A stretch of 64,000 nucleotides of DNA, taken from Ohtaekwangia sp036786105 (GTDB taxonomy: Bacteria; Bacteroidota; Bacteroidia; Cytophagales; Cyclobacteriaceae). The position numbers and the translations under genes were made by a program. Positions 35,713 through 44,587 of the stretch are shown here, in pieces; positions within the stretch are counted from its first letter, which is position 1; every line of letters starts with the position of its first letter. The stretch is taken from positions 172,095 to 236,094 of the forward strand of contig NZ_DAIQRQ010000001.1 of NCBI RefSeq assembly GCF_036786105.1. The letters run 5' to 3'. The notes beneath the pieces were generated by a model, which was not told the origin of the DNA, did no database searches, and saw nothing but the letters and a program-made list of their open reading frames with translations.

Positions 35713-35751
35713 TGGTTAATGAGGTTTTTGGGAAAGATGATTTTAATTAAA

Positions 35752-35783
35752 TAAAAAAGCCATCCCTCTGAAAGGATGGCTTT
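35752..35783 (-). terminator. Hairpin terminator between M1 copies B and A
   Basis: AAAGCCATCC (35756-35765), loop of eight, GGATGGCTTT (35774-35783); the minus strand runs on into TTTTTTATTT. It may reduce expression of copy A relative to copy B. Confidence 0.75.
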
Positions 35784-35799
35784 ATCTTTTTAGAATTCT

Positions 35800-38040
35800 T
35801 TAGTTGTTCTTTTTGAATTGATCGAATTTAGACTCAGATGCCTTCTTCGGAAAAACGTTGTTGTTCATGTCTATATCAGCCAATTCAAAGTTAGGATCGA
35901 GTGCAATATTTACTACCTCTTTATCCTTCACAAATACCTTAACAACTTCATTTTCGTTGATGCGCCAGATCTCGGCAGGGATGCGCTCAATTTCTTTTGA
36001 ACCATCTTTATACGTCCACTCAATTACCAATGGAGTAACAAGACCCCCTATATTTTTGAACCTGATCTGGTATATATTTTTACCCTCCAGTTTTTTGCGT
36101 ACATCATTATCGTTGATGCGACTGCGGAATTCACCGTACATCTGGTCGGGTGTATTGGTGAGTGTAAATTGTTCAGGACCGTTGCTAAAGTCAGTAGCAC
36201 TACCGTTGTTTTTTTCAGCTGTCAGATCACCTTTCCTGGTCTTGATTGTTTTCTTTTCAGGCTCCATTTGTTCGTTCTTCAGCTGAAACCATTTTACATC
36301 CTCTACAGATACATCAACATTGTCGACAGAGTAGAACCATCCTCTCCAGAACCAGTCGAGGTCAACACCTGATGCATCTTCCATAGTGCGGAAGAAATCT
36401 GCAGGCTTAGGATGTTTGAAAGCCCAGCGCTCAGCGTACTCTTTAAACGCTTTATCAAACAATTCGGGACCCATAACGGTTTCCCGCAGCAACGTAAGCG
36501 CTGCAGAGGGTTTGGTATAGCCATTAGCACCAAACTCATTATAACGCATATCATCACCATTACTCATGATAGGGCGCATCTGGCTTTTGTCGCCTTTCAT
36601 GAATGGAATTATACCCTTCGGTGTACCATGTGTGCTATACAACTCCGGATAGCGAACGCGTACCGTTTCTTTTTCAAGAAAGGTATTCAAGCCTTCATCC
36701 ATCCAGGTCCATTGGCGCTCGTCAGAGTTAACAATCATCGGGAAGAAATTGTGACCCACTTCGTGCACTACTACCTGTACTAATCCAACCAACTTTTGTT
36801 GCGAGTAAGTGCCATCTTTATTAGGGCGCGATCCATTGAAGCAGATCATTGGATACTCCATACCCTGGTTGGCAGTGTGAATAGAATACGCTACCGGATA
36901 CGGATAATTGAAGGTACGCTGAGAATATATTTCAAGCGCATTCTTAATAGCCTTGGTTGATTCTTTCTCCCAAAGAGGATTGCCTTCTTTCGGATATAAA
37001 GACATAGCAAGCGGTGTTTTATCTCCAACTTTTACAGACTGAGCATCCCAGATAAATTTGCGCGAAGAAGCAAAAGCAAAATCACGCACATTCTCTGCAT
37101 AAAACTCCCACGTAGCTTTCTTGGTAGATTTTGTTTTCTCTTTTTGTATGGCTTCATCTTGTGTAACGATGAATACCGGCTGATCGAATGATTTCTTCGC
37201 CTTCTCCAAACGTTCTTGTTGCTCTTTGGTGAGTACTTCTTTTGGATTTTGAATAGTGCCGGTAGCACCTACAATGTGATCTGCAGGAACCGTGATGCGC
37301 ACGCGGTAATTTCCGAACGTAAGCGCAAACTCGCTTTGACCGAGGAACTGCTTGTTCTGCCACCCTTCATAGTCATCGAACACACACATGCGGGGAAACC
37401 ACTGCGCGAAAGTATATACATAGTTTCCATCATCAGGAAAATATTCGTAGCCACCACGCTGGTTAAAGATCTGCCGGTTGTATTCGGTATAGCTCCAATC
37501 AATGGAAAACGTAAATTTTTCTCCAGTCTTTAACGGAGCCGGAAGGTCTATACGCATCATCGTGTGGTTGATGGTGTGAGGCAATGCTTTGCCACTGGCA
37601 TCTTTCACCGACTTGATGTTGTATCCACCTTTATAGTCAGATGTATTTACACCCGTCATCATGTTAAAAAAACCGGCCGGCACGGAGTCGCGCACAGCAC
37701 CGGTTTTAGTCTGCGAAGTCATGTTATCATTTGCCAGTATATTTTGATCGAGCTGCAACCATAAAAAGGTTAATGGCTCAGGCGAATTGTTATGATAGGT
37801 GATGGTTTCCGAACCAGTGAGCAATTGTGTATTGTCATCAACCTCTACGTTAATCACATAGTCGGCACGTTGCTGCCAGTAATTTTGGCCTGGTGCACCC
37901 GAACCGGTGCGGTATGCATTTGGTGTTGGAAGTATCTGATCAAGCTGTTCAAATTTTCCTTTCCATTGCTGCTGTGGTTGTGTCTGTGCCGATACGCGAA
38001 TCAGCACGCACGTTAATACGATAGCAAGTAATACCCTCAT
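35800..38040 (-). CDS. M1-family zinc metallopeptidase, paralogue B
   Basis: 746 residues from the ATG at 38040, which gives a proper signal peptide (MRVLLAIVLTCVLIRVSAQ); an ATG 14 codons earlier only adds a polar lead. The zinc site is His426-Glu-Val-Gly-His430 with Glu in WMDEGLNTF, and the substrate-recognition segment is GMEYPMICFNG. The ending KFDQFKKNN matches the other two copies. It is secreted. It is preceded by a spacer with repeated GTTAATCG elements and followed by a hairpin terminator, so it may have its own promoter. Confidence 0.92.
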   Translation of the reverse strand: MRVLLAIVLTCVLIRVSAQTQPQQQWKGKFEQLDQILPTPNAYRTGSGAPGQNYWQQRADYVINVEVDDNTQLLTGSETITYHNNSPEPLTFLWLQLDQNILANDNMTSQTKTGAVRDSVPAGFFNMMTGVNTSDYKGGYNIKSVKDASGKALPHTINHTMMRIDLPAPLKTGEKFTFSIDWSYTEYNRQIFNQRGGYEYFPDDGNYVYTFAQWFPRMCVFDDYEGWQNKQFLGQSEFALTFGNYRVRITVPADHIVGATGTIQNPKEVLTKEQQERLEKAKKSFDQPVFIVTQDEAIQKEKTKSTKKATWEFYAENVRDFAFASSRKFIWDAQSVKVGDKTPLAMSLYPKEGNPLWEKESTKAIKNALEIYSQRTFNYPYPVAYSIHTANQGMEYPMICFNGSRPNKDGTYSQQKLVGLVQVVVHEVGHNFFPMIVNSDERQWTWMDEGLNTFLEKETVRVRYPELYSTHGTPKGIIPFMKGDKSQMRPIMSNGDDMRYNEFGANGYTKPSAALTLLRETVMGPELFDKAFKEYAERWAFKHPKPADFFRTMEDASGVDLDWFWRGWFYSVDNVDVSVEDVKWFQLKNEQMEPEKKTIKTRKGDLTAEKNNGSATDFSNGPEQFTLTNTPDQMYGEFRSRINDNDVRKKLEGKNIYQIRFKNIGGLVTPLVIEWTYKDGSKEIERIPAEIWRINENEVVKVFVKDKEVVNIALDPNFELADIDMNNNVFPKKASESKFDQFKKNN

Positions 38041-38082
38041 AATGTTTTTGATTGTATACTGTGATTCGTTAACCGTTACCAT

Positions 38083-38131
38083 GTTAATCGTTTTTACTTA
38101 CTAACGATTAACGTAACTGCTAACGATTAAC
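38083..38131. repeat. Repeated GTTAATCG elements between M1 copies B and C
   Basis: CTAACGATTAAC occurs twice (38101-38112 and 38120-38131) as a direct repeat, and its inverse GTTAATCG lies at 38083-38090. The first copy and the inverse could form a hairpin. They may be an operator or a short dispersed repeat. Confidence 0.55.
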
Positions 38132-38135
38132 AGTA

Positions 38136-40358
38136 TTAGTTGTTCTTTTTGAATTCGTCAAATTTGGAAGCGGTAGCTTTCGGGAAGACGTTGTCTTGTG
38201 TGTTGATATCGGTAATCTCCTGTTTAGGATCGATTACAATGTTAGATACCTCTTTATCCTTCACAAACACTTTCGTCACTTTCGATTCATTGATGCGCCA
38301 AATCTCGGCCGGTATCTTTTCAATTTCTGTTGAACCATCTTTATACGTCCACTGAATAATCACAGGCATCACTAATCCACCTTTGTTACTGAGCGTAACT
38401 TCGTAGATGTTTTTGTTCTCAAGTTTCTGCATGATCGCTTTATCATCGATCGTGCTTCTAAACTCACCATACATACGCGGATCTGTGTTGATGAGACTAA
38501 ATGGCTCCGGTCCGTTGTTGAAATTGTCGAATTTCTTTTCGCCTCCCTGTGCATTCAGATCACCTTGCTTTACCTTCAGATTTTTCTTTTCAGGATCTGC
38601 CTCTTCCTTGCGCATCCTAAACCACTTTACCTGATCGATAGACTGATCGCAAACATCGGTAGAATAGAACCAGCCTCTCCAGAACCAATCGAGATCAACG
38701 GCCGATGCATCTTCCATGGTACGGAAGAAATCAGCAGGCTTTGGATGTTTGAAAGCCCAGCGGTTTGCATACTCCTTAAAAGCTTTATCGAATAACTCGC
38801 GGCCCATTATAGTTTCGCGCAGCATGAATAATCCTGTTCCGGCTTTTGCATACTGCTCGTTACCAAACTGAATTACCTGCTCGGAGTTTACCATGAGTGG
38901 ACGCATGGTAGTTTTATCGCCTTTCATATAAGGCACCAAGGCTGCCGGCTTGCCTCTGTCGAAATCTATATCGGGGTAGCGCTCCATTTCTGTTACCAGT
39001 TGCACGAATGTATTTACACCTTCATCCATCCAGGTGATCTGGCGCTCATCGTTGTTGATGATCATCGGGAAAAAATTGTGGCCCACTTCATGTACAATAA
39101 CACCGATCATACCTTTGCGAACGGAAGGAGTATAAGTACCGTCTTTGGCAGGACGGCCATAGTTGAAGCAGATCATCGGATACTCCATTCCCTGATGCGC
39201 AGCATGCACAGATATAGCCACCGGATAAGGATAGTCGATTGTCATGCGGGAATATACTTCAATCGCATTCTTTACAGCGTTGGTAGATTCTTTTTCCCAC
39301 AGCGGATTACCTTCTTTCGGATAGAACGACATCGCCAATGGTGTTTTGTTGCCGATCTTTACAGCCTGCGCATCCCAGATAAATTTCCGTGACGTGGCAA
39401 ATGCAAAGTCGCGAACATTATCAGCATGAAACTCCCAGGTTTTCTTTTCCTTCAGTTTAGTCTTCTCGCGTTGCACGGCTTCCTGTTGGGTAGCAATAAT
39501 AACCGGTTTATCAAAAGATGTCTTCGCTTTGTTAAAGCGATCGAGTTGTTCTTTGCTCAATACAGCCTCAGGATTTTTAAGCTGGCCTGTCGCTCCTACG
39601 ATGTGGTCTGCGGGCACTGTAATCTTTACTTTATAATCACCGAATGGTAATGCAAACTCACCTTGTCCGAGAAACTGTTTATTCTGCCATCCTTCATAGT
39701 CATCGTATACACACATGCGTGGAAACCACTGGGCAATCACATACGAATAGTTACCATCTTCCGGGAAGTATTCGAATTGCGTACGCTCTCGGGCACGCAA
39801 GCCATCATTGATATTATACCACCAGTCGATAGAGAAAGTATATTTCTGTCCGGGGTTCAACGGCTGCGGCAGATCAATGCGCATCATGGTATAGTTTACC
39901 AGGTGAGGCAGGTCTTTGCCGGAAGCATCGCGCACAGATTTTATCTTGAAACCTCCGTCAAAATCAAACAGGTTATACGTAGTACCGGCATTTTTTGCAT
40001 CAATAGAATCGCGCAGTGCACCAGTTTTTGTTTTTTGAGTCATGTTGCCTTCGGCCAGCTTGTTTTGATCGAGCTGCAGCCAGAGGTAACGCAATACATC
40101 GGGTGAGTTGTTATGATAAGTAATCGTTTCAGAACCCGTTATGCTTTGATTGTCGTCATTCAGTTCAACGGAGATAACATAATCAGCTTTTTGCTGCCAG
40201 TATTTTGGTCCTGGTGCTCCGGAGCCCGAGCGGTATTCGTTCGGAGTTGGCAATATTTGGTCAAGTTGCTCAAACTTGCCCTGCCACTGGGGCGTTTCCT
40301 GTGCCCATGCCGCCTGCATCATCACGACCAGGAAGGAAACTTTTAAGATACGCTTCAT
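38136..40358 (-). CDS. M1-family zinc metallopeptidase, paralogue C
   Basis: 740 residues with a signal peptide (1-19, ending AWAQ). The zinc site is His423-Glu-Val-Gly-His427 with Glu in WMDEGVNTF, and the recognition segment is GMEYPMICFNYG. The ending KFDEFKKNN is shared with copies A and B. The mature start (QWQGKFEQLDQILPTPNEYR) is almost the same in all three, showing recent tandem duplication. It begins 15 bases after the HupE/UreJ gene stops and is therefore the operon-proximal copy. Substrate differences between copies cannot be read. Confidence 0.92.
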   Translation of the reverse strand: MKRILKVSFLVVMMQAAWAQETPQWQGKFEQLDQILPTPNEYRSGSGAPGPKYWQQKADYVISVELNDDNQSITGSETITYHNNSPDVLRYLWLQLDQNKLAEGNMTQKTKTGALRDSIDAKNAGTTYNLFDFDGGFKIKSVRDASGKDLPHLVNYTMMRIDLPQPLNPGQKYTFSIDWWYNINDGLRARERTQFEYFPEDGNYSYVIAQWFPRMCVYDDYEGWQNKQFLGQGEFALPFGDYKVKITVPADHIVGATGQLKNPEAVLSKEQLDRFNKAKTSFDKPVIIATQQEAVQREKTKLKEKKTWEFHADNVRDFAFATSRKFIWDAQAVKIGNKTPLAMSFYPKEGNPLWEKESTNAVKNAIEVYSRMTIDYPYPVAISVHAAHQGMEYPMICFNYGRPAKDGTYTPSVRKGMIGVIVHEVGHNFFPMIINNDERQITWMDEGVNTFVQLVTEMERYPDIDFDRGKPAALVPYMKGDKTTMRPLMVNSEQVIQFGNEQYAKAGTGLFMLRETIMGRELFDKAFKEYANRWAFKHPKPADFFRTMEDASAVDLDWFWRGWFYSTDVCDQSIDQVKWFRMRKEEADPEKKNLKVKQGDLNAQGGEKKFDNFNNGPEPFSLINTDPRMYGEFRSTIDDKAIMQKLENKNIYEVTLSNKGGLVMPVIIQWTYKDGSTEIEKIPAEIWRINESKVTKVFVKDKEVSNIVIDPKQEITDINTQDNVFPKATASKFDEFKKNN

Positions 40359-40373
40359 ATAGGTTAATAAGTG

Positions 40374-40967
40374 TTATTCAATCCAAAATGCTTTTTCTTT
40401 CATTAACATCAAAGCAATGCCCGCTACCGCCGATGAGATTACCATTTTCCAATCTCTGCGATTGACGCCAAACAAGTCCACCAAAAGAAAACCGGCTGTT
40501 AAAAAGATGGCAACAATAATTATCTGGCCAACCTCCAGGCCAATATTAAAGGCTAATAGCTGGGATATGATTCGTTCATTCTTTCCTAAAATGCTTTTCA
40601 GGTAATAGGAAAACCCCATGCCATGGATAAGGCCGAAAAATGCTGCAAAAAAATAGTTGATCTGGATAAGGTGCCCCGAAAGGCTGTCTTCATTTTTGAA
40701 AAGATTAGAAGTAGCCGTTATAAAAATGGTGAGCGGTATAAGAAACTCGATAAGTTCTTCCTTCACCGAAATGATAGACAGGGTTGAAAGAGCCAGTGTA
40801 ATGGAGTGGCCAATGGTAAAAGCCGTAACCAGAACAAGCACCTGCCGCCAGTCGCGCATCAGATACAAAGCACAAAGGGCAACCACAAACAGAATGTGAT
40901 CATAGCCATTGCTGTAATCCAGAATGTGGTCTTTTCCCAGGCCGAAATACAATTGAAACTCGCTCAT
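40374..40967 (-). CDS. HupE/UreJ-family integral membrane protein
   Basis: 197 residues with about six transmembrane helices. The family start GYDHILFVVALCALYL is followed by FTIGHSITLALSTL and GLIHGMGFSYYL, whose His residues are typical of HupE/UreJ metal (nickel or cobalt) transporters. Members beside DUF6702 and M1 peptidases form a separate Bacteroidota group whose cargo has not been shown. It is first in the minus-strand operon with the M1 copies and divergent from DUF6702. The start at 40967 matches homologues; the open frame upstream lacks a usable start codon. Confidence 0.88.
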   Translation of the reverse strand: MSEFQLYFGLGKDHILDYSNGYDHILFVVALCALYLMRDWRQVLVLVTAFTIGHSITLALSTLSIISVKEELIEFLIPLTIFITATSNLFKNEDSLSGHLIQINYFFAAFFGLIHGMGFSYYLKSILGKNERIISQLLAFNIGLEVGQIIIVAIFLTAGFLLVDLFGVNRRDWKMVISSAVAGIALMLMKEKAFWIE

Positions 40968-41151
40968 AATTAACCAAATGAAGAAAGCAAAAAGGGCACA
41001 AGTATAGGTGATAATTTTGAGAAACAGCGAGGGTATTTTGTTTGAGATGCCATAGAAAAAGATTACCGGCGGATGAGCAGGCGAGACGGAAGGTTCGATT
41101 AATTCTGTATTCGGTATTATTTTTGAAATCCATTAAGGCTATATTCAATCT

Positions 41152-41655
41152 ATGATGTCATTCTCATTTCTATCTTTTGTACAGAGCATTGCTTTTTTCG
41201 TAATGCTGCATCCCCTTCATGTTTCAGTAACGGAAATTGAGTTTGATGAAAAAGATAAGGCACTCGAAATAATGATGCGCGTGTTTATAGATGATCTTGA
41301 ACTGACCATGCGCAAAAGGCTGAATCAGCCCGAGCTGGATATAACAGCTCCCAAGGGAATTACGGTTGACCAGATGATGCAGCCTTATATAAACGAGCAC
41401 TTTAAAATCACGCTTGATAACAAAGTGCAGAAATTACGATACCTCGGTCATGAGCAGGAAGGTGAGGCCTTCATTTTTTATGTGGAGGCAGAGAATGTTA
41501 AAAAACTAAAAACGATCCAGGTGATGAATAACATTATCATGGAAATGCACGATGATCAGTCAAACCTCGTACACGTTACCGTTCGTGGCAAAGTGAAGAG
41601 CCTTCGGCTGACGAAAGATGAACAGACAAATTCACTTACGTTTGATACGAAATAA
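41152..41655 (+). CDS. DUF6702-family secreted protein
   Basis: 167 residues. A weak signal peptide or anchor (residues 3-22) is followed by the family hallmark HPLHVSVTEIEFDEK, and beta-strand blocks (ALEIMMRVFIDDLELTM, HFKITLDNKVQKLRYLG, FYVEAENVKKLKTIQV). DUF6702 is regularly found with HupE/UreJ membrane proteins and M1 peptidases, which is exactly the arrangement here, divergent from hupE. HupE proteins in other groups often have a fused or adjacent periplasmic beta domain, so this may be the periplasmic partner (inference). Confidence 0.85.
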   Translation: MMSFSFLSFVQSIAFFVMLHPLHVSVTEIEFDEKDKALEIMMRVFIDDLELTMRKRLNQPELDITAPKGITVDQMMQPYINEHFKITLDNKVQKLRYLGHEQEGEAFIFYVEAENVKKLKTIQVMNNIIMEMHDDQSNLVHVTVRGKVKSLRLTKDEQTNSLTFDTK

Positions 41656-41719
41656 TTACCATGGCTTTCCATTGTTCACTGTGTCATAAAAAATTCGATC
41701 TTCGCAGCAAAATTTACAC

Positions 41720-42730
41720 ATGAAGAACTCATTACTGGGCATTGCTTTTCTTGTACTGGTTTTAAGCAGTTGTACGAAAAAGGAAGAAGATAAATGCGTC
41801 TTCGCTCCGGATACAGCCGGTAAAAAAGTAACGATTGTTTTGGAGCAATTTCAGGATTCACTGATCAATGTGAAAAGTAAAAATGATCTGGTGAAAGTGC
41901 TCACTCACCAACCCTTGATTCGCGACTATATATTTCGAAGAACAGAATACCCAAACGATTCAGTTTTTATCAATGAGCTATATGCGCGTTTCAATAATCC
42001 GCATCTGGATACAATGCAAACAGAGGTAAAGAGAGTGTTCGGCGATTTATCTGCATTAAAAGCGTCTTTTGAGGAAGCGTTCTCCAATCTGAAATACTAT
42101 TACCCTGATTTCAATCCTCCGAAGATACAGACTGTAGTTTCTGGTCTGGATACCGACATGATGGTAACCGATTCTTTGATCATTATCAGTCTTGATTTCT
42201 ATCTGGGAAAAGGAGCGAAGTACCGCCCGAAGGTATACGACTATCTGTTGCGTAAATATGATCCGGATGATATTGTTCCGTCTTGCATGCTTATATATGG
42301 TATAAGCGACTCGTTTAACAGAACAGACATGAAAGACAAAACTGTGCTTGCCGATATGATAGCCTATGGAAAAGCATTTTACTTTGCCAAGCACATGTTA
42401 CCCTGTGAAGCCGACAGTGTGTTGATCTGGTATACTCCGGAGGAAATAAAAGGTTCGCGGGCCAACGAAGATCTGATCTGGGCTCGCTTTATTGAGAGTA
42501 ATGTATTGTTTGAAACCAGCCATGTGGTGAAAAAAGATTATCTCGGCGAAAGACCTGTCACTATACAGGTTGGAGAAAAATGTCCGGGCCGTATTGGTCA
42601 ATGGGTAGGTTGGCGCATTGTAAACAAGTATATGGAGTCTCATCCAGAAACAACCTTGCCGCAATTAATGGAAATCAGCAATGCACAGCAGCTTTTCAGA
42701 GACTCACATTATAAACCGGACAAAAGATAA
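41720..42730 (+). CDS. gldB: Gliding motility lipoprotein GldB
   Basis: 336 residues. The lipobox VLSSC puts the lipid on Cys18. The mature part shows GldB features: LIRDYIFRR, a YYPDFNPPKIQTVVSG segment, SLDFYLGKGAKYRP and the C-terminal CPGRIGQWVGWRIVNKYM, followed by DSHYKPDKR. The fold resembles zinc-protease-like DUF2268, but no HExxH is present. GldB is essential for gliding and type IX secretion in Flavobacterium, probably in the outer-membrane-linked motor or secretion complex. It lies 64 bases after DUF6702. Confidence 0.93.
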   Translation: MKNSLLGIAFLVLVLSSCTKKEEDKCVFAPDTAGKKVTIVLEQFQDSLINVKSKNDLVKVLTHQPLIRDYIFRRTEYPNDSVFINELYARFNNPHLDTMQTEVKRVFGDLSALKASFEEAFSNLKYYYPDFNPPKIQTVVSGLDTDMMVTDSLIIISLDFYLGKGAKYRPKVYDYLLRKYDPDDIVPSCMLIYGISDSFNRTDMKDKTVLADMIAYGKAFYFAKHMLPCEADSVLIWYTPEEIKGSRANEDLIWARFIESNVLFETSHVVKKDYLGERPVTIQVGEKCPGRIGQWVGWRIVNKYMESHPETTLPQLMEISNAQQLFRDSHYKPDKR

Positions 42731-42750
42731 TCATCCGGATATAGTGCTGT

Positions 42751-42790
42751 AAGCCGATTGAAATCTTTGTCTGCGAGACTTTCGGCTTTC
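42751..42790 (+). terminator. Possible terminator after gldB
   Basis: AAGCCGA (42751-42757) pairs with TCGGCTT (42782-42788), enclosing GTCTGCGAGAC, which forms its own small hairpin. The U-tract is weak (TTTC). Confidence 0.4.
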
Positions 42791-42803
42791 AGTATTAACG
42801 CCC

Positions 42804-42811
42804 TATCTTTA
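42804..42811 (+). promoter_or_regulatory. Candidate -7 element for tpiA
   Basis: TATCTTTA, one base off TAnnTTTG, with TTTC at 42780-42783 after a 20-base spacer. The start codon is at 42852. Confidence 0.35.
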
Positions 42812-42851
42812 CACACTCAAAAAAGAGATACACTAAACAATACTTAAAACT

Positions 42852-43613
42852 ATGCGCCAGAAAATTGTAGCCGGAAACTGGAAGATGAACAAGACTCTCG
42901 AAGAAGCGAATATACTAACCTCTGAAATAGCTGGTATGGTAGCTGATGAAGTAAAGAGCGATGCGAAAATTATTTTTTGCGTTCCATTCCCCTACTTGTT
43001 GCCCATCAAAAATCAATTGGGTACGAACGCGCGCATAGCCATTGGTGCACAAAACTGCAGCGAACATGAGTCTGGTGCTTATACCGGAGAAGTTTCAGCA
43101 GCCATGCTGAAATCTGTTGGTATACCGTATGTTATTCTCGGCCACAGCGAACGCAGGCAATACTTTGGTGAAGATGGAAAATTACTTGCTAAAAAAGTAG
43201 ATATAGCACTGAAGCATGGATTAACTCCCATATTTTGCTGTGGTGAACCACTCGAAGTTCGCGAAAGCAATGGCCATGAAACGCTGGTAAAAAAGCAGGT
43301 AGAAGAAAGTCTTTTTCATCTCGATGCTGATGCTATAAAGAAGATTGTAATAGCATATGAACCAGTATGGGCTATTGGAACGGGCAAGACTGCTACTGCA
43401 CAACAAGCACAGGATATGCACGCCGTAATCCGCAAGCATCTTGCCGCAAAGTATGGCCAGTCCGTTGCAGACTCAATCTCTATTCTCTATGGAGGAAGTG
43501 TAAATGCTGCTAACGCAAAAGAACTATTCGCCTGCCCCGATGTAGATGGCGGACTGGTTGGAGGTGCTTCTCTTAAATCAAGAGAGTTTACGGAAGTGAT
43601 TAAAGGTGCCTAA
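42852..43613 (+). CDS. tpiA: Triosephosphate isomerase
   Basis: 253 residues, full length. The catalytic segments are complete: GNWKMN (Asn, Lys), GHSERR (His), AYEPVWAIGTGKTA (catalytic Glu and the flexible loop 6), and YGGSVN with GGLVGGASL for the phosphate. It interconverts dihydroxyacetone phosphate and glyceraldehyde 3-phosphate in glycolysis and gluconeogenesis. The prmA reading frame begins 20 bases after its stop, so the two probably share one mRNA. Confidence 0.98.
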   Translation: MRQKIVAGNWKMNKTLEEANILTSEIAGMVADEVKSDAKIIFCVPFPYLLPIKNQLGTNARIAIGAQNCSEHESGAYTGEVSAAMLKSVGIPYVILGHSERRQYFGEDGKLLAKKVDIALKHGLTPIFCCGEPLEVRESNGHETLVKKQVEESLFHLDADAIKKIVIAYEPVWAIGTGKTATAQQAQDMHAVIRKHLAAKYGQSVADSISILYGGSVNAANAKELFACPDVDGGLVGGASLKSREFTEVIKGA

Positions 43614-43632
43614 TCTTTTGGCCGTAGCTGAC

Positions 43633-44466
43633 ATGTATTATACCCGCCTCCAAGTAATCTGTAATCCTGATTTCTCGGAAATCCTGATGGCCGAGATTGC
43701 CGAGGTGGGTTTTGATACATTTATGGAAACTGAGAAAGGATTTGAAGCCTATGTTGAACTCGAAAAGTACGACAAAGAAAGGCTACTCGAAGTAAAGGAG
43801 CGATATGGGCAGCAATTTCCGCTGGTGTTTTATCTAGACCGTATCGAAAAGCAGAACTGGAACGAAGAATGGGAAAAAAGTTATCAGCCCATTATTGTAG
43901 AAGACCTATGCCTGATCCGCGCAGAGTTCCATAAGATTGAAAAAGACTACCCTTATGTAATTACCATCACGCCAAAAATGTCGTTTGGTACCGGTCATCA
44001 TCAGACAACGTATCTGATGGTAAAGGCTCAACTTGACATTGATCATCAACAGAAGCGAGTGATGGATGCCGGTTGTGGCACAGCTATACTTTCCATTATG
44101 GCGTCTAAACGTGGTGCGAAGGAAGTCATAGCTTTCGACATTGATGAATGGAGCGTTATCAATGGAAATGAAAATATAGAAGTAAATCAGTGTACGAACA
44201 TTTCATTACAACAAGGGAAACTACAGGAGCTGAATATTACAGGTACATTTGATATTATTCTGGCAAACATTAACAAGAATGTATTGCTGAGCGAAATCAA
44301 ATTATACCAGCAATATCTTTTGCCGGGCGGATTGTTGCTGCTCAGCGGATTTTATACACACGATATTGACGACCTGTTGAAAGAATGTGCTGCATTTAAC
44401 TTACAGGAAGCCCGCCGGGATGAACGCGAAACCTGGGCATCGCTGTTGTTGAAAAAGATATCTTAG
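43633..44466 (+). CDS. prmA: Ribosomal protein L11 methyltransferase
   Basis: 277 residues from the ATG at 43633, chosen because MYYTRLQVICNP is the normal family start; a GTG at 43606 overlapping tpiA is possible but adds only non-conserved residues. The N-terminal L11-recognition domain is followed by the SAM domain with MDAGCGTAILSIMASKRGA, the acidic AFDIDEW, and the catalytic-loop LANINKNVLL. It trimethylates amino groups on L11. It probably shares the tpiA transcript. Confidence 0.93.
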   Translation: MYYTRLQVICNPDFSEILMAEIAEVGFDTFMETEKGFEAYVELEKYDKERLLEVKERYGQQFPLVFYLDRIEKQNWNEEWEKSYQPIIVEDLCLIRAEFHKIEKDYPYVITITPKMSFGTGHHQTTYLMVKAQLDIDHQQKRVMDAGCGTAILSIMASKRGAKEVIAFDIDEWSVINGNENIEVNQCTNISLQQGKLQELNITGTFDIILANINKNVLLSEIKLYQQYLLPGGLLLLSGFYTHDIDDLLKECAAFNLQEARRDERETWASLLLKKIS

Positions 44467-44514
44467 GCTTCTCTCAGAATCCATCGATTGCACCGGCAGA
44501 ATCCTGTCATCATC

Positions 44515-44546
44515 TTTGTTCTATAGACCAGGCATTTCTATCTTTA
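44515..44546 (+). promoter_or_regulatory. Candidate promoter for nadK
   Basis: TTTG at 44515-44518, a 20-base spacer, TATCTTTA at 44539-44546 (one base off consensus). The start codon follows at 44588. Confidence 0.5.
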
Positions 44547-44587
44547 GCATGTAAAGACGGCCTCATCAGATTAAAATCAGACACTGC

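Noticed and set aside
40968..41148. Open frame extending HupE/UreJ upstream, with a hydrophobic stretch
   Set aside because: It has no ATG, GTG or TTG start in frame, and homologues begin at the 40967 ATG.
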